DNA from: Chimonanthus salicifolius
Taxonomy: Eukaryota; Streptophyta; Magnoliopsida; Laurales; Calycanthaceae
Assembly (NCBI GenBank): GCA_013350335.1
Contig: CM023535.1
Coordinates: 25,009,617 to 25,073,616, forward strand
Direction: 5' to 3'
DNA length: 64,000 nt
Shown here in pieces: positions 25,295-37,150 of this stretch. The translations under genes and the position numbers were made by a program. Numbering within the stretch: the first letter of the stretch is position 1; the number at the start of each line of letters is the position of its first letter. The notes under the pieces were generated by a model. That model was not told the DNA's origin and ran no database searches. It saw only the letters and a program-made list of their open reading frames with translations.

Positions 25295-25319
25295 GCACTG
25301 TAGCTATGCGCTACAGTGC
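25295..25319. repeat. Perfect hairpin near the left LTR's transcript-leader side
   Basis: GCACTGTAGC, a five-base loop TATGC, then GCTACAGTGC. The same hairpin is preserved in the other LTR at 31747-31771. Confidence 0.85.
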
Positions 25320-25643
25320 TGCCGAAAATGAGACTTTAAGGGAGGGGGGGGTTAGGTTTAGGGTTTGGGTTTTTTATTTTTTTTAATATAAAAAACTTAA
25401 ATTTTCCAAAATTAAATAAATAAATTAAAACTCATTAAAAATCAAACGTCGAACATCAAGGAAGATAACGTGTGATTTTCAAATTTTTTTACATGGTAAA
25501 ATATTCAATGGTTCAAAATTACCAAAGTGCCCTTCGAGTGTCTGAACTCAAAATCGGGCAAACCAGGACCCAACACGGGGCCCACACTATCCCCACCGCT
25601 ACAAAGACCCCAAAACCCCGAAATATCAGGTCGGGTCATTACA

Positions 25644-28170
25644 ATACTACCCCCTTTAAGGAATTTCGTCCTCGAAATTCACCTTAAGCTCAAATCTCGT
25701 AAGAAAAATCTAGGTAAAAACTACCTCTGCACAACTGGAACTCACCCTCAAACCACTTTCCTCACCACAAAAGATGATGCCACAACACGTGATCCACTGA
25801 AACACCCTGCCACTAATCACCATGAACAGTCGAACAACTTGGATAATAGTATCCACCACTATCGAAACCAAAGACTTCCACCTGACCAATTTCATTAGCT
25901 CAAAAGCCCTTCTAACCATACATGGTTCCCATAGAATTGCGTCAAGGTCTTCACCCAACACGGAGGGATTTCTATTCAGTCGGTCACAAAGTACCTCGCA
26001 CAGAACTGCAAAAACGCCAATCGGTCGATACTGTCGTACTCGAGCTCTATCAAGAACCAGCAATCCTCCTAACTCGCTCATAACTCAGGGCGCAAAACAT
26101 AAGACATGTCCTCTGAAATCTGCATGGTCTGTCCTGGACGGATGTCTATCCACAGATAGTCCGCGGAGCTAAAACACAACTGAGCATACAACTCTTTCTG
26201 TAACACTGCCTGATCTGATGGGTAGAACTTAAATCTCGATCTGACACTGTCGTCTTGGCATCTCGCATAGGCTAACCCTTTACTCAACGTAAATCGGTCC
26301 AAAAGCTTCAAGAAGTCAGTCAATCCTCACTCGAAGGAGATGAGTGAGTTTTGCCGATCTATCAACCACTAGCCCTTGATGAAGAAGGAGTCGAAGTGTC
26401 TCCACATGGCACCGTTCAAGCCGAGCTACCACCAACCTGCTCCAGAGAAGTCAAGTCGCCATTAGGTCTCACAGCTTAGATGCTTAGATGTCTGGTCCAC
26501 CAGAACACATCACAAAATTCCATAGTCTAACTGTCTCCGTACTTGAATGTTGATTGTCCAGGGCTCTGCCACCCAAAACTGACTGAATCATTGCGTTGCA
26601 TAGACTGGCCGCTAAAGTCTCCGCACCTGATCGACAATCACTCCATGAACTTCATCTATCACGTCCGCTTCATGTTCAATCCTTCCTGAACAAACAAGTG
26701 CTCATAACCACGGTGATGGGGGATACTTAGAACCTTTCTCAACAATGGATATCTCCAATCCGAGCAAAACACCATCAACGTCCATCCCGAGCTATTAGTG
26801 GAAAGTTATACTCATCAATATCAAGTCGTCTCGAATCAGAAACAACCAATTAACCATCCTGTATCAACACACACCCATTATCATCTCTAGAAACATCACA
26901 ATGAGCTGCACATCCACGACCTTTTCTCTACCTCTAATACGATCATCACTATAATGGTCGTCTACTTCCACTCAATAAAAATTGTCTCACTAATATCGTA
27001 CCAAGAGTTAACCGTTTTCTCTGACCAATCTAACTGTAAGCACGATCACCTGGAGTAATCTGAATAAACTGCCAGACACAACCTCAGCCCCATCCTGACA
27101 AACCTGTCGCACTACCTGCCGAAACCACATTGCCAGACAGTTACGTCTATGGGGTCAAGACTCGTACCCGACAAGATCTCGAATGAAAACATGTCCTCAA
27201 GAAGCAACATGGGTCCTTTCAGCTGTCTCAACTAGTAAACCTCGCTCCATTCTGAAACTCTGCTCAATCGTCGACCACTAGCACAAAATCTCAACAAGTC
27301 ACTGTTCTTCTTGGCCAACAAAGTCGGTGCGCCCCAGACGAAATACATGGACGAACGGGCCACACCGACTTTGGCCCACAAATCAAGCCTCTAAGTTCAA
27401 CACCCCTGCCTGAAGGAAAATCCATGCCTCAACAAAACACCTCCAACTATCATCAATCATAGTGTGCTATCTGTAAACAGGCGCAATATCTGCCACTTAC
27501 CCCAACGGAGACGAGATAAACAGGGGGTCTCCACCCCCTCTACTCCCAAACTTAAACCACAGTGAAGCTCAAAGTCACTGAAGAAGGGACGTATCTGAAT
27601 TAGGCCAAATCTTGAAACCATATACAAAGGAGTACTATCACCTCACTCGCATCGGCAAGATGTATCAACCCATACGAGGTGTTGCTGCCACACTCAGATT
27701 ACTGCACTGAAGTCGTACTCTAGTCAAATACTCTGACTTCCCGCTAGCCAGATACTTCGGGTCTTCCCCATACACAAATCGATAACGGAGATAGACCATC
27801 TGCTCACCAACACTTAGTTCTCCAAGGTCTCTATCACGGGTCGGGGAATTTCTAAGGTCTCGGGGTTATCATCCTCAGTACGGTTTCCCCTACTCTAGCA
27901 AGTACTCATTCTCACCACCACTCAATCCACAAAATGAAGGTCTGATCAAGCTCAATATCAGACGAGAACCCAAAGCAAAAATACATCTCTAGTACTCAAG
28001 CTTAAGGGTCACCCTATCAGACTTACCACAACAACTTAGGGAGGTCAAAACACCACTATGGAAATAGGTTCAATCTACCCATACAGGGGATGAACTTAAT
28101 CTCTGGTCACCATCTCACACACCTCTGACCCATGCACAATCCGAGAGTTGAACCTTTCTCTGATACCAAC
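25644..28170 (-). mobile_element. Interior of the LARD-like element with decayed gypsy pol traces
   Basis: On the minus strand near 27330-27250 a frame reads GAPTLLAKKNSDLLRF, recognisable as the start of a gypsy reverse transcriptase (family consensus: AP-hydrophobic-hydrophobic-VKKKDGSLR). Near 26130-25890 a stretch with EDMSYVLRP and later acidic residues may be a chromodomain or integrase tail relic, but this is weak. Many stops interrupt all frames. The primer-binding site lies at 28157-28169 and the polypurine tract at about 25644-25658. It could be mobilised only in trans. Confidence 0.6.
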
Positions 28171-31100
28171 TGTAACGACCCGTCCCGCTACGGGCACGTT
28201 AAAACTGATACGGATTCCTAAAACCGTTCCAATACAATTTCGGGTACCCTTTTTTTTTTTTGAAGTACCGCACCCGTAACCTGCACTAGTCATAGCAATC
28301 CACTAATAAACCAAAAAAAACGTAAGCATCAATTATAAATTTCAAATGATGGCACCAACCCATTATTACATTCATCCGGCTCAGTGAAAAGTACATATAT
28401 CTCAAATACATTAACAGGTCCTCAAATATAAAATGAAACCAAGACAAGTACAAAGCTGCAACTCTATACCCAATGTTCGACTGAAGGTCCCGCCGGCCCT
28501 GCCTCTATGAAGTACCTGTGAGGCAAGGGGTGAGCTCTACGTGCCCAGTGAGGGTAACACATGCACCATTTATCACCAAGCATACACAACATATAATCAT
28601 GTGAACACAACAATGTCTAAGATATCTACATGCATGACCATACAACGTATGCCCTTCCCCTAACACAGGACCCATGTCAGTCGGGTCTCTAGAACATCCT
28701 CTAACAACGTAATGCAACCCCCTTGTGTGCCCAACCGCAACAGTCCACCCATCTACGGGTACGCAGACTGATTCTCAGTCAGATCGGGGTCTCTAGTCCT
28801 CAACTAGACCTATGGCCCTCTCATGACAACCCGCACGCATACCATGATGAACCCAAGAGTCGGACTCACTAGGGTCCCAAACTGATTACCATACGGGAGT
28901 AACCACCTCACCAGTCTTCAACGAACTGCCAACCAAACTCATCTATGGTTTCATCAACCGAGCACCAGAATCTCAATAGTCAAACCTATAATCTCGGACC
29001 CCAAAGTCACAACCACGGGCAAACACACTACCACATCACACCACAGGCTGTCCCCCACCATGCAGGTGTCCTAGCCTGGAACATCTCCTCACATCACATC
29101 ATCCCTCGACCAATGAACGGGCAAGCACATCCTCAGCCTACTCGGTCATCCGGGGAATCACAAACCATACCAGCAGGAGCTGTCCCTCACCGCATCATCC
29201 CTCGACCTATGACCAGGCGAGCACCTCCTTAGCCTATTCGGTCATCTAGGGATCACAAACTATGCCAGCGGGAGTTGTCCCTCACCGCTCCGTCCCTCTA
29301 CCTAGGCGAGCACCTCCTCAGCCTATCCGATCATCCGGGGACCACAAGGCATACTGGAGGGAGCTGTCCCTCACCGCATCAGCCCTCGACCTATGACCAG
29401 GAGAGTACCTCCTCAGCCTACTCGGTCATCTAGGGATCACAAACTATGCCAGCAGGAGCTGTCCCTCACCGTTCCGTCCCCCGACTAGACGAGCACCTCC
29501 TCAGCCTATCCGGTCATCCAGGGACCACAAGGTATAGTGGCGGGAGTTGTCCCTCACCGCATCATCCCTCGACCTATGACTAGGTGAGCACCTCCTCAGC
29601 CTACTCGGTCATCTAGGGATCACAAACTATGCTAGCGGGAGCTGTCCCTCACCGCTCCGTCCCTCGACCTAGACGAGCACCTCCTCAGCCTATCCGGTCA
29701 TCCGGGGACCACAAGGCATACTGGCGGGGGCTGTCCCTCACCGCATCATCCCTCGACCTATGACCAGGCGAGCACCTCCTCAGCCTACTCGGTCATCTAG
29801 GGATCACAAACTATGCCAGTGGGAGTTGTCCCTCACCGCTCTGTCCCTCGACCTAGGCGAGCACCTCCTCAGCCTATCCGGTCATCCGGGGACCACAAGG
29901 TATACTAGCGGGAGCTGTACCTCACCGCATCATCCCTCGACCTATGACCAGGCGAACACCTCCTCAGCCTGCTCGGTCATGTAGGGATCACAAACTATGC
30001 CAGCGGGAGCTGTCCCTCACCGCTCCGTCCCTCGACCTAGGCGAGCACCTCCTCAGCCCATCCGGTCATCCGGGGGATCACAAGTCAACATCCCGCCCTC
30101 TGGTCTCCACGCGGGCGAACCACTCAACCCATTAGACCACTGGGGACGTCTCACCCGTCACGTACTCGGGTAGTGTAACAACCAGGTCCTCCAAGTCTGC
30201 CTGGGGTCAACCAACACACAACCCAATGGCTTCCCTGAAGATTCCATGACTTCCTCATCACTGGTCCCGACCGAGACTCCTGGGCGCCTCGTTCTCTAAC
30301 CCAGACGACGTCTCACCCACAAGCGTGTTTGAAGACCACTAGCGGTAGGCCTAACAGTTCAACCCGTAGTAGGGGGAACACCTCCGTCATCTATTGATCC
30401 ATAACCAAACTATGTTTCCTAGTATGGTTTCTCATAACCTCTCAACCCTAACCACCCGCAAGCTAGGGGGGTCTCTAAATCCTTATGTGGCCTGGTACAC
30501 ATGTCCCCACCGACATTCCATTTACACTAGCTACATGCATACAAGGTTATCTCTACGCATGCCGTCAATATGACACATCACAACATAATTAAGTATATAC
30601 ATCATCATCTATCACATGCTACACATTAACATTCAGATATGGTATCATGGCATGTTCCATACGAGCATAGAAAGTGGTATCATCTACTATCTACTGCACG
30701 CAATTCTAAAGCATGTTGATTAAACTATTAATCACATACATGGCAAGTTATCACACGTCAACCAAGCATGTTATCATACCATCAACAACTCATGACATCT
30801 GATAAACTATTCATAGGTGCTTCATGAGCAATGGGTACAAATACACCTGGATGAGACCCCCGCCACATAATGGTATCAATAGTTCCCTTGCCGAGTGGCT
30901 TATAGTACTGGGGGACCCCATTCGCCGCATTTTGTACGCACACATCTGATAGAGTAGTAATATGCATAAATGCATGCTAAAAGAGGTGATAAGTTCTCTC
31001 ACCGGTGTGTGCTTTCGAAATTCGATCGATGAAAACGGGTCGAAGGCTTGAAGGAAGTAATGCACGGGCTGGAACGAGCTGAATAAGATCCAAAAACACT

Positions 31101-32094
31101 CCAGGAATGAACTCCAAAACACGCTGGAAGAGGACTTGTAACGGTCTTGGGCCAGGCCTAGTACTGGGCCTGGGCCGGGCCGAGCTGCTGGATCGGGCCT
31201 GGGCTGGGCCGAGCTGCTGGATCGGGCCGAGAGGCGAGTTGGGCCCTCGAGGCTGGGCACAACTCGAACTGGGCTTGCGTCGGATTGAACGGGTCTGTCG
31301 GGCCTGAGAAAGGGGCAAAGGGTTTGGGGATTAGGGTTTCTGGATGGGGAAGAGAGGAAGAGAAAGCGAGAGAGAAGGATGATGGCGGCGGCGGCGGCGA
31401 AGCTCAAGGTGGCTGAGAAAACCAACGGCTGGAGGTCCGGCCAGATCTAAACTGACGGCTGGAGGTCCGACCAGATCTGCACGGGGGCGAAGGAGGGCGA
31501 TCCGCAGCAAGGAGAAGGAGAACCGGATAGGGAGGGGAGACGTCGAGAGAAGGAGAGAGAGAAAGAGACGGCGGCGGCGCCTTGAGGAAGGAGAAAAGAA
31601 GAGCAAGGTGCGGCGGCGATGGAGAGGGTGAGAAGGATGGGGTGCGGCGGCGACGACGGTTTTAGGGTTTCCAGCGAAAAGGGAAGAGAAGAGAGGGAAA
31701 GGAGAGAAAGAAGAAAGGAGAAGAAGCAGGTGGGTTGGCTGCGGCGGCACTGTAGCTATGCGCTACAGTGCTGCCGAAAATGAGACTTTAAGGGAGGGGG
31801 GGTTAGGTTTAGGGTTTGGGTTTTTTTTTTTTTTAAATATAAAAAACTTAAATTTTCCAAAATTAAATAAATAAATTAAAACTCATTAAAAATCAAACGT
31901 CGAACATCGAGGAAGATATCGTGTGATGTTCAAATTTTTTTACATGGTAAAATATTCAATGGTTCAAAATTACCAAAGTGCCCTTCGAGTGTCTGAACTC
32001 AAAATCGGGCAAACCAGGACCCAACACGGGGCCCACACTATCCCCACCGCTACAAAGACCCCAAAACCCCGAAATATCGGGTCGGGTCATTACA
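28171..32094 (-). repeat. Right LTR (5' LTR in element orientation)
   Basis: 3924 bp, same layout as the left LTR. It is 185 bp shorter, which is one minisatellite unit: the CCTATGACCAGG-type marker occurs five times here (about 29208, 29390, 29573, 29757, 29941) against six on the left. In element orientation it would supply the promoter; the pyrimidine-rich strand at 31750-31330 would form the transcript leader. Confidence 0.95.
29100..30085 (+). repeat. Dimeric minisatellite in the right LTR, about five ~184-bp units
   Basis: Same dimeric unit as in the left LTR, with a variant first unit (CCAATGAACGGGC) shared by both LTRs at the same edge and a shared last half unit ending TCATCCGGGGGATCACAAGT. 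Confidence 0.95.
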
Positions 32095-33372
32095 AGTGAG
32101 GTTGTCACAAGTCCCACCTCAGGGGCAGATGATTGAGGCGCTTTGAGAGGGTATGTATTGCGATTACTTGGTGTCTTAGCGTGAGCATAACCGTAACTAT
32201 GGAGGAACTCTCCTAAATATGGTGTTGGAGATTGGCCAGTTAGCCCTTGGAAGTGGTTTGGGTAGACAATTGTTTCTTTTGAGAAAAGTTTTGGGTAAAT
32301 TGGATTTGTGGAGATGGATAGAGTCTCCAAATTTGTCCTCATGAGAGATTTTAGGTGTACTGACGTGATGAGAGCTATGATGGAATTGGTAACTGTTAAC
32401 CCTAAGGTTTCAACCCGGTTATTACGTGGCTTTGATGATAACAAACCCATTGTCGAATTGTGCTAACATTTTATATTTAATTGTAATGTATTAGCTACAA
32501 CTCAAGAAGGAAATGTGATTAGCTCTGAAGGAAACAACTTTTCAGTATCAAGATATCCTACAAAGCTATCTATGATGAAAGATGATGACGATCACAAGAC
32601 TCAAGACTTGAAGATTGGAGTATTGAAGACCTCATGTCAAGATCTTAGTCTTAATGTATATGTTTTAGATTTGAATGTATAGTTAATCTTTTGATAGAAC
32701 ACACAAGCTCAAGTAATACCTTTAGGATCCTAAGAGGCTAGTAGATAATATCTAATAGGTTCCTAGATGATTATCCAAGTCCCACGACTCATTTAAAATC
32801 AATATGCGCTTGTTATGAATTGATCTAGATTAATAAACAAAAGACACAGAAATTGAACAGCCGAATGATTTTTACCAGATGACCGAATGTGCTCAACTAT
32901 AACACAATCTTGTTTCTGATATTTCTAGACGATCGCACATTTCTGGCCGGTCGATATGTTCAGTTTTCCAGACCAAATGCTCTCAAATAAAACCAGACGA
33001 CCGATAGTTGTTCACCGGTTGATCAATATGTTTAAATGTTAAACTAAGAGCTCTCAGAAAATTCTAGACGACCGAATGTCTTTAATTGGATGACCAAATG
33101 TATCTAATTGTCATACTATTAAGTAATTCGGATGACCAAATATTTTTGCCGGTTGGCCGATCTTATGGAACTTTGATCAATTAATTTGAACTCCAACGGT
33201 TATATTTTGGTTCCAATGGTCATATACATGAGAAATCTTATAAATAAGATCATTTGTGTGAGAACAATAACAACAAGAAGATTATTACTTCCAATCTTAT
33301 TACTCTTTGTTCTCTTATTCACTTAGTTCTAAAATGTAACGCCCTGCCTTTTTTCTCTCGTCGAAAATCAGA

Positions 33373-33375
<3 letters not shown>

Positions 33376-33428
<53 letters not shown>
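33376..33428. repeat. (TA)n microsatellite
   Basis: About 26 uninterrupted TA units close to the left end of the solo LTR. Confidence 0.98.
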
Positions 33429-33431
<3 letters not shown>

Positions 33432-34784
33432 AAATAAAGAGTGAGCGAGAACGGGAACATCACGACGGGAGGTAAGTCTGGGTTTCCAAACCCGACCCTT
33501 AACTGGCCAACGATACGTGTGTGTAGACCAAGTCCACTAAAGCAGTTCACATGCTATATAAGTTAACTGCGGAATTAACTTATGAATAAAAAACTATCCA
33601 TAACCAAGATATTAATAAGCAAGGAAGTCAATCACCATTAAATTAACTTAAGTTTAAAAATCCAAAACTCATCATCCAAACATAGTAAAATTAACTAAGT
33701 TATTATAATCCCAAAATGCTAATTAACTCAAATACATTGTTCCAACATCAATTAAGTAAAATAAACATAAACTGCCCAAGCTTCTAAGCTTGGCTTCCTT
33801 CATGTCCCAAGTCCTTTCCATTTCTTGTTCCATCATCTAAAGGGTAGAAGTATGGCGTTAGTCAACGCGCACAGTAGGAATTCCAAATAAGGTTATACAC
33901 ATAGGATCAATATGCAAATCAGAATAAGAATATCATATTAAAACTGTAAATATGTCATAGTACCAAAAACAGCGCATGATAATCATATCCAAACCATACA
34001 AGTGTATGTATCATGCCATGGGTGTCATATGCCAATGATCTTCCACCCAATCTCCATATCAAACATCATACAAAAGATAACAACATTTTCCTTGATACAA
34101 TGAAACCATATCAAGGTGTTCTCTTGGCCATTTACGTCCGCAGTGTTTTGTGACGGCACCGCCAGGTCACTGTTATACCTCCCCACATGTGTTAATCGGA
34201 ATTACAGATGGAGCGTGGACTCCTCCCTCTGCACAGGTCTTTAGGCTGGTTACCCCGGAGCGTTTTGGCCCAAATTACGCCGTACACCTATCTAGCAATC
34301 CCGGATAATGTCAACATATCAATGGTTCACATAGCTTTACATAAGCTAGTCTCAAACCCCAAGTCATGTCCGAACAACTCATAACTTGGTTTGCGGCTCC
34401 ATATACTCCCTCCCATGCCATGCATGAGATCATGAATGCAAAATGCCATTTCATATCAAATCATACTGAAATTCAGATCATAAAACTTATACCATTTGAT
34501 TTATTAAAATAAACATTGTACTGAAATAAAAACTAGTAACATATAAGATCCATATGCATCTCAACAGATAGGAATCCTACCAATCCCAGTAATATCCTTG
34601 CTGTTTTGTGAAGATTTTGTACGACGATCATGTCAAAATCGAAACGCAAACCCTTTTACAAAAACTCTTTACCTTAATTAATTCAATCATACACATATGT
34701 CAATTTAATTATCCATTTGATTTAAATCATCCTTTACACCTTTCCAGATAGACTGAAGTTTCGGAAAAACATCATAAAATTCAA

Positions 34785-35450
34785 CTTTTCAATTCAGTTG
34801 ACTGAATCAGGAATTCAGTAGACTGAATCATACCGGATACAACCCTCTGCCTTACCCGCAGACTTTCAGTCGACTGAAATCCAACTCGGAACTATTCTAC
34901 CCTGACTCGTAACCTTTCAGTTGATGATTCAGTCAACTGACTTTGAGTCAAACCTTCTGTATTCTCAGTCAATCCCATTTCAGTCGACTGAATCATCGAC
35001 TGAAAGGTTACGAGTCAGGGTAAGAACAGTTCCAAGTTGGATTTCAGTCGACTGAATATTGTATTCAGTCGACTGAAAGTCTGTGAGTAAGGCAGAGGAT
35101 TGTATCCAGGTATGATTCAGTCTACTGAATCCATGATTCAGTCGGCTGAATCCTCAACCAACGGTTCCCTTGTTTGATAGGCAACCTTTCAATCGACTGG
35201 TATGATTCAGTCAACAAAAACATGCCAAAATCCTTTTCTTATCCGTTACGTCTATGTTCAGTCGACTGAATCACCAGATTCAGTCGGCTGAAACTTCAGA
35301 AATAGTTTTATGTTTCAGCCACCATTAGTTCAGTAGACTGAATCCCATATTCAGTCGGCTGAAACTCCCAGAAACTCATTTCTAATTCTTCCAATACCAG
35401 TTCAGTCGACTGAATCCCAGACTCAGTCGACTGACTGTTTGTCAGTCTCT
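34785..35450. repeat. Array of TTCAGTCGACTGAA palindromes with a large inverted repeat
   Basis: At least fifteen copies of a 14-16 bp self-complementary word, consensus TTCAGTCGACTGAA with T, A or G variants at the centre, often in pairs about 8-25 bp apart. A larger inverted repeat joins 34821-34934 to 35122-34985, including ACCCTGACTCGTAACC on one arm and its complement on the other, with about 50 bp between the arms. Confidence 0.92.
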
Positions 35451-37134
35451 TTTGTTTGTATATTTGGCTTGACCCTTCCTCATGGAAGCCATTCCTTATC
35501 ATTTCTAAACGTGGATTAATCATTCCTACATATCTTAGTGAATTTTATTCTATCCACTGGCCAAGGTTTGGGTTTTGTCCTTAATCCATTCAATTCATTG
35601 TACCATCAAAGTATGGTTTTAAATTCAACCCTTTGGTTGTTTGTTTCTTTCCATCACCATCCTCTAGATGATTTTCCAATTCCATGGCCTTAACAAAGCT
35701 TGGCCATCCATTCTAACAAAATAGAGAACCCATAGGTTCGGCCATACCGAGACCAAAACTACAGTTTCCCTTAATCTTAAATCTAATACTATGAGACATA
35801 GAACCTTACCTTATTTCCCATCTCCTTCTTTTTCTTTCGGTCTGTTTTCTTTACTCCTCAGTCCTTCTCTTTCCTTAATTCTAGTTCTTCAATTTGTTTA
35901 CCAAGTACAGAGATCAAAATGAGAGAGAGAGAGAGATGAGAAGAGGAGATGAAATCTCTTTGTTCAACCTTGAGTATTCGGCCAAGGGGTGTGAAGTGCC
36001 CCTTGGTTGAACCCCTTTGTAACAGCCCAAGGCTTTTCCTCTTCCCCTCTTTACTTCTTGGTTTGTTCAAGGTGTCCCTTGGCTTAACCAAGGAGACACC
36101 TCACTCCCATTGAGTTCCTTGGGGTCTCTTCCATTGAGATGGAAACCCTCCATCTCCTACTTGACTCATTAAGAAGTCCCCTCAACTTCCATTCAACTCA
36201 GCTCAACTCATTTAAACTATTTGACTCATTTCCCAACTCACTTCTAGTATTTTAATCTTAACTCAAAACTTGAACTCATTTTTCAACTCAACCACACCTT
36301 AATTCGATTGGACTCCTTTGTGGTTGACCAAGTCAACCATGACATCGTCGACCATGACACATGGCACTTGAGGTCCCACTTTGACCATGTTACTTACATG
36401 CCACCTCACCCACTTGCCACCTCACTTGATGAGGTGGATTTGGGTCTTAATTGGGTAGCTGACCCAATTAATTAAACCTTACCCATTTACTTAAAATCAG
36501 CTCATCTATGACCCATTGGGTCCCAATTGAGCAATTGACCCGTTTAATTTCATTTACCCAAATACTTTCAAATCAAACACTATCCATGACCCATTGGATC
36601 TTAAATTCAATCAATTTAACAATTTAAATAGACAAAATCCAATATATTTATGCATTGAAAAATCTGGGCGTTACATAAAAAGCCCCAAATCACTTTCATA
36701 CTACTACTTAAGCTAGTTTTGTTTATTGATTGATTAACTCATAGGCTTGATCTCTTGCATATCCTTCAGAGTTACTAAATAATTACCATTGTACTTGGTA
36801 TTGCTTTGTAAAAGGGTTAGTTCAACCCTATTGAAGAAGAAGAGTTGATCCTACTTTGGATTATCTACGTGGGTCTCTCTCCATGTATAAGGAGCTTTTA
36901 TAACGGTTTGTGCTTCACCGTTAAGAAAGACAGATAGTGGGTTTTCAAATCTATAGAGGCTATCTTGAGTCGAGGATGTAGGCCATTTGACAAACCTCGT
37001 TAAATCGACGGTTTCAACTCTCTATCTCTTCTCATCTATTTCCTTTACTTACTTGGATATTGTGATTCATTTATTACTCCTTGATATCTTGTCTTGGATG
37101 TGAATCATTTGTAAGATTTGAAGTTTGCACCCCG

Positions 37135-37150
37135 CCCCCCCCCCCCCCCC
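37135..37150 (+). repeat. Poly-C tract
   Basis: Sixteen C in a row at the end of the copia-type LTR, followed by a TCTCTCTC stretch. Prone to length error in sequencing. Confidence 0.95.

Larger units (their letters stand above)
21535..25643 (-). repeat. Left LTR (3' LTR in element orientation)
   Basis: 4109 bp, TG...CA ended. From left to right it holds a minisatellite (22470-23640), an AT-rich stretch, a GC-rich stretch with a 29-bp GGGCCTGGGCCGGGCCGAGC duplication (about 24720-24775), a purine-rich strand (24890-25270) and a 10-bp-stem hairpin (25295-25319). In the first ~140 bp it differs from the other LTR by four C/T changes and one indel. Confidence 0.95.
21535..32094 (-). mobile_element. 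LTR retrotransposon with ~4-kb LTRs and short decayed interior (LARD-like)
   Basis: Two long direct repeats, 21535-25643 (4109 bp) and 28171-32094 (3924 bp), start TGTAACGACCCG and end GTCGGGTCATTACA on the plus strand. The whole is flanked by the 5-bp duplication AGTGA (21530-21534 and 32095-32099). Orientation is minus: next to the right LTR the minus strand reads TTGGTATCAGAGAAAGG, a primer-binding site for initiator-Met tRNA, and next to the left LTR it reads AAAGGGGGTAGTAT, a polypurine tract. The interior is only 2.5 kb. The size plan matches LARD-type non-autonomous elements, although traces of gypsy pol remain. It sits in the leader of the decayed gypsy element. Confidence 0.95.
33335..36675. 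mobile_element. Solo LTR with TTCAGTCGACTGAA array, 3341 bp
   Basis: Termini are perfect inverted repeats TGTAACGCCC and GGGCGTTACA, flanked by the 5-bp duplication TAAAA (33330-33334 and 36676-36680). No second copy or internal domain is present, so it is a solo LTR of a gypsy-like family. It contains a (TA)n tract (33376-33428) and a palindrome array at 34785-35450. Orientation cannot be fixed without an internal region. Confidence 0.88.

Noticed and set aside
24524..25298. Minus-strand open frames rich in Ser, Pro, Arg and Leu in the LTRs (also 30811-31750)
   Set aside because: Low-complexity frames in a GC-rich, pyrimidine-biased LTR block, present in both LTRs and without recognisable domains. 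Better explained as leader-like LTR sequence.
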